The notes under the pieces are model-generated. The model searched no databases and was not told where the DNA came from. It saw nothing but the letters and a program-made list of their open reading frames with translations. From CAYGJN01 sp964350135 (GTDB taxonomy: Bacteria; Bdellovibrionota; Bacteriovoracia; Bacteriovoracales; Bacteriovoracaceae), in the NCBI GenBank assembly GCA_964350135.1, contig CAYGJN010000122.1, positions 1-6,775 on the forward strand: a stretch of DNA of 6,775 nt, read 5' to 3'. Of the stretch, positions 6,418 to 6,775 are shown piece after piece. Positions within the stretch are counted from its first letter, which is position 1. Every line of letters begins with the position of its first letter. Position numbers and translations under genes: made by a program.

Positions 6418-6775
6418 TCGATTTAGTCCAACGAGAAGTTTTGGGGGCCATTGGCACCCTGGGTGGTGTTTTGTTTACAGGTAAACCAAGATCATGGTCT
6501 TCGTTCCATCTATCAGTTAAGTTTTCTTGTTTAAAGGCCCTGTAAAAACTAAGACCTTCCTCAATCCCATCAAGCTTTGTTACTAATTCTTTTTGTAAGC
6601 GAATACTATTATTTCTCTCAACAACCATCTCATCAAGAGCTGCTTCTTTTTGTCTCTCAATCTCAAGAATTTTTCTATCAAACTCGGCAATTCTTTTAGA
6701 TTTAAGTTGATTAAAAGACCAAAGATAATTATTAATCCCATTTAATTGCTTTAAAAACCCTGATTTTCGAGCAAT
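6407..6775 (-). CDS. C-terminal part of an unidentified charged helical protein, truncated by window edge
   Basis: The minus-strand frame is open from the right edge (6775) to a TAA at 6407-6409, giving 122 visible residues. An internal Met at 6628 is not the likely start, because the frame and its helical character continue upstream without a break and no good ribosome site precedes that Met. The first 85 or so visible residues are rich in Lys, Arg, Glu and Gln with regularly placed Leu/Ile (RIAEFDRKILEIERQKEAAL), suggesting a long helix or coiled coil. The tail changes to a Pro-rich and basic sequence (KTPPRVPMAP, then SRWTKSKFK). No membrane segment or known motif is seen. It is convergent with the Xer-like gene, with only 8 nt between the stops. 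Function unknown. Confidence 0.75.
   Translation of the reverse strand: MARKSGFLKQLNGINNYLWSFNQLKSKRIAEFDRKILEIERQKEAALDEMVVERNNSIRLQKELVTKLDGIEEGLSFYRAFKQENLTDRWNEDHDLGLPVNKTPPRVPMAPKTSRWTKSKFK

Noticed and set aside
1..6775. Mobile island, toxin-antitoxin pair, CRISPR array or defence system associated with the integrase-family gene
   Set aside because: No direct repeats, tRNA target, transposase, cas-like genes or small paired genes are visible, and base composition looks uniform across the window.

Overview
This is an AT-rich window (by eye roughly one third G+C) of chromosomal type from a Gram-negative bacterium. Two consecutive genes encode signal-peptide-bearing, beta-barrel-like proteins ending in aromatic or hydrophobic residues, which implies an outer membrane. 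The compact rnc-era-der order, low G+C and heavy use of AGA/TTA/AAA-type codons would fit a Bdellovibrionota/Bacteriovoracales-like or other deltaproteobacterial-grade lineage. That placement is inference; no rRNA or other taxonomic marker is present. I see no mobile element, CRISPR array, tRNA or rRNA.

Layout. (1) 1-358, minus strand: 5' part of a gene for a single-pass membrane protein, cut by the window edge. (2) 359-487: a divergent control region where two good sigma70-type promoters stand back to back and share the same bases as their -35 elements. (3) 488-976 and 986-1750, plus strand: a two-gene unit of exported, probable outer-membrane beta-barrel proteins of unknown function. (4) 1751-5239, minus strand: a tightly overlapping operon rnc (RNase III) - era - der. 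Coordinates here use ATG starts with Shine-Dalgarno sequences rather than longer TTG-initiated frames. (5) 5240-5396: divergent intergenic region. (6) 5397-6398, plus strand: a Xer/phage-integrase-family protein that keeps the tyrosine and one arginine but has lost several other catalytic residues. (7) 6407-6775, minus strand: C-terminal part of an unidentified charged, helical protein entering from the right edge.

The central operon is a ribosome-biogenesis module. RNase III cuts the rRNA precursor, Era acts on 30S maturation through the 3' end of 16S rRNA, and Der acts on 50S assembly. The overlaps (14 nt rnc/era; 4 nt ATGA era/der) suggest translational coupling. The most unusual features are a roughly 90-residue acidic, Gln/Ser-rich insertion inside the second GTPase domain of Der, between its G2 and G3 motifs, and the degenerate active site of the Xer-like protein. 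I did not find an obviously new multi-gene system.
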